From assembly GCA_937925655.1 (NCBI GenBank), contig CALAMC010000087.1, positions 1-52,165 of the forward strand: a DNA stretch of 52,165 nucleotides, written 5' to 3'. The notes below the pieces were generated by a model. That model was not told the DNA's origin, made no database searches, and worked only from the letters and a program-made list of their open reading frames with translations. Position numbers and translations under genes: made by a program. The DNA is from an uncultured candidate division Zixibacteria bacterium. Its GTDB lineage: Bacteria > Zixibacteria > MSB-5A5 > GN15 > PGXB01. Positions 52,069 through 52,165 of the stretch are shown in pieces; the first letter of the stretch is position 1; every line of letters begins with the position of its first letter.

Positions 52069-52165
52069 ATCTTGCACCATGCGCCGTAATGTGCGCGGCT
52101 GGTGTCTGAAGTAGCGACTGTCTTGTTTGTCAAGCGGTTTTGGGGTTCCAATAATCTCCTTTTGC

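Overview
The window looks like chromosomal core DNA from an uncultured Gram-negative of the Fibrobacterota-Chlorobi-Bacteroidota (FCB) neighbourhood, most likely a Zixibacteria-like lineage. This is inferred from a type IX-style C-terminal sorting domain, dockerin repeats on a secreted peptidase, a PorV/FadL-like barrel, a DUF2723 (TMEM260-like) membrane protein and an alternative GlmU. I see no integrase, transposase, phage gene or CRISPR array. Many promoters are of the plain TTGAC(A/T)/TATAAT type.

Left part (1-13.0 kb, nearly all minus strand): the 5' part of a multi-PAS sensor; a compact structured small-RNA gene facing the end of rtcB; an archease-rtcB RNA-repair pair; a ferredoxin; tRNA-Gly and tRNA-Cys; a membrane glycosyltransferase; a sugar-nucleotide/glycogen group (QueT-like transporter, GlmU-like, GalT-like, GlgA); and two WYL-type regulators.

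Middle (13.1-32.8 kb): on the plus strand, a membrane-anchored beta-rich protein with a PorV-like barrel, then an M6 metalloprotease with a sorting domain. Minus-strand genes encode a zinc-ribbon protein, an MXAN_6640-like peptidase with dockerins and an Omp85-like barrel. An eight-gene plus-strand operon encodes a minimal type IV pilus/type II secretion-like machine (ATPase, platform, two pilins, fused PilM-PilN, PilO, PilP, secretin). A MauE/DoxX-rhodanese pair, a small protein with a long structured leader and a small membrane protein follow.

Right part (32.9-52.2 kb): a minus-strand surface-glycan or protein-glycosylation cluster of nine genes, ending upstream in a 1009-residue DUF2723 protein; the riboflavin operon ribD-ribE-ribBA-ribH-nusB under a clear FMN riboswitch; a triple-GAF membrane sensor with a dead histidine-kinase stub; and, divergent from it, a lipoprotein gene.

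The most striking unexplained signal is a small regulon read directly from the DNA. Three separate plus-strand transcription units for envelope or secreted proteins (starts at 13175, 16768 and 51019) each carry a near-perfect sigma-54 -24/-12 element. About 80-95 bp upstream of each lies a palindrome close to TATGGG-N6-CCCATA. This is what a sigma-54 enhancer-binding-protein regulon looks like; its activator is not in the window. Further points of interest are the small-RNA gene abutting rtcB, the structured leader at 31870-32112, several apparently leaderless or near-leaderless promoters, and the TMEM260-like glycosylation locus.
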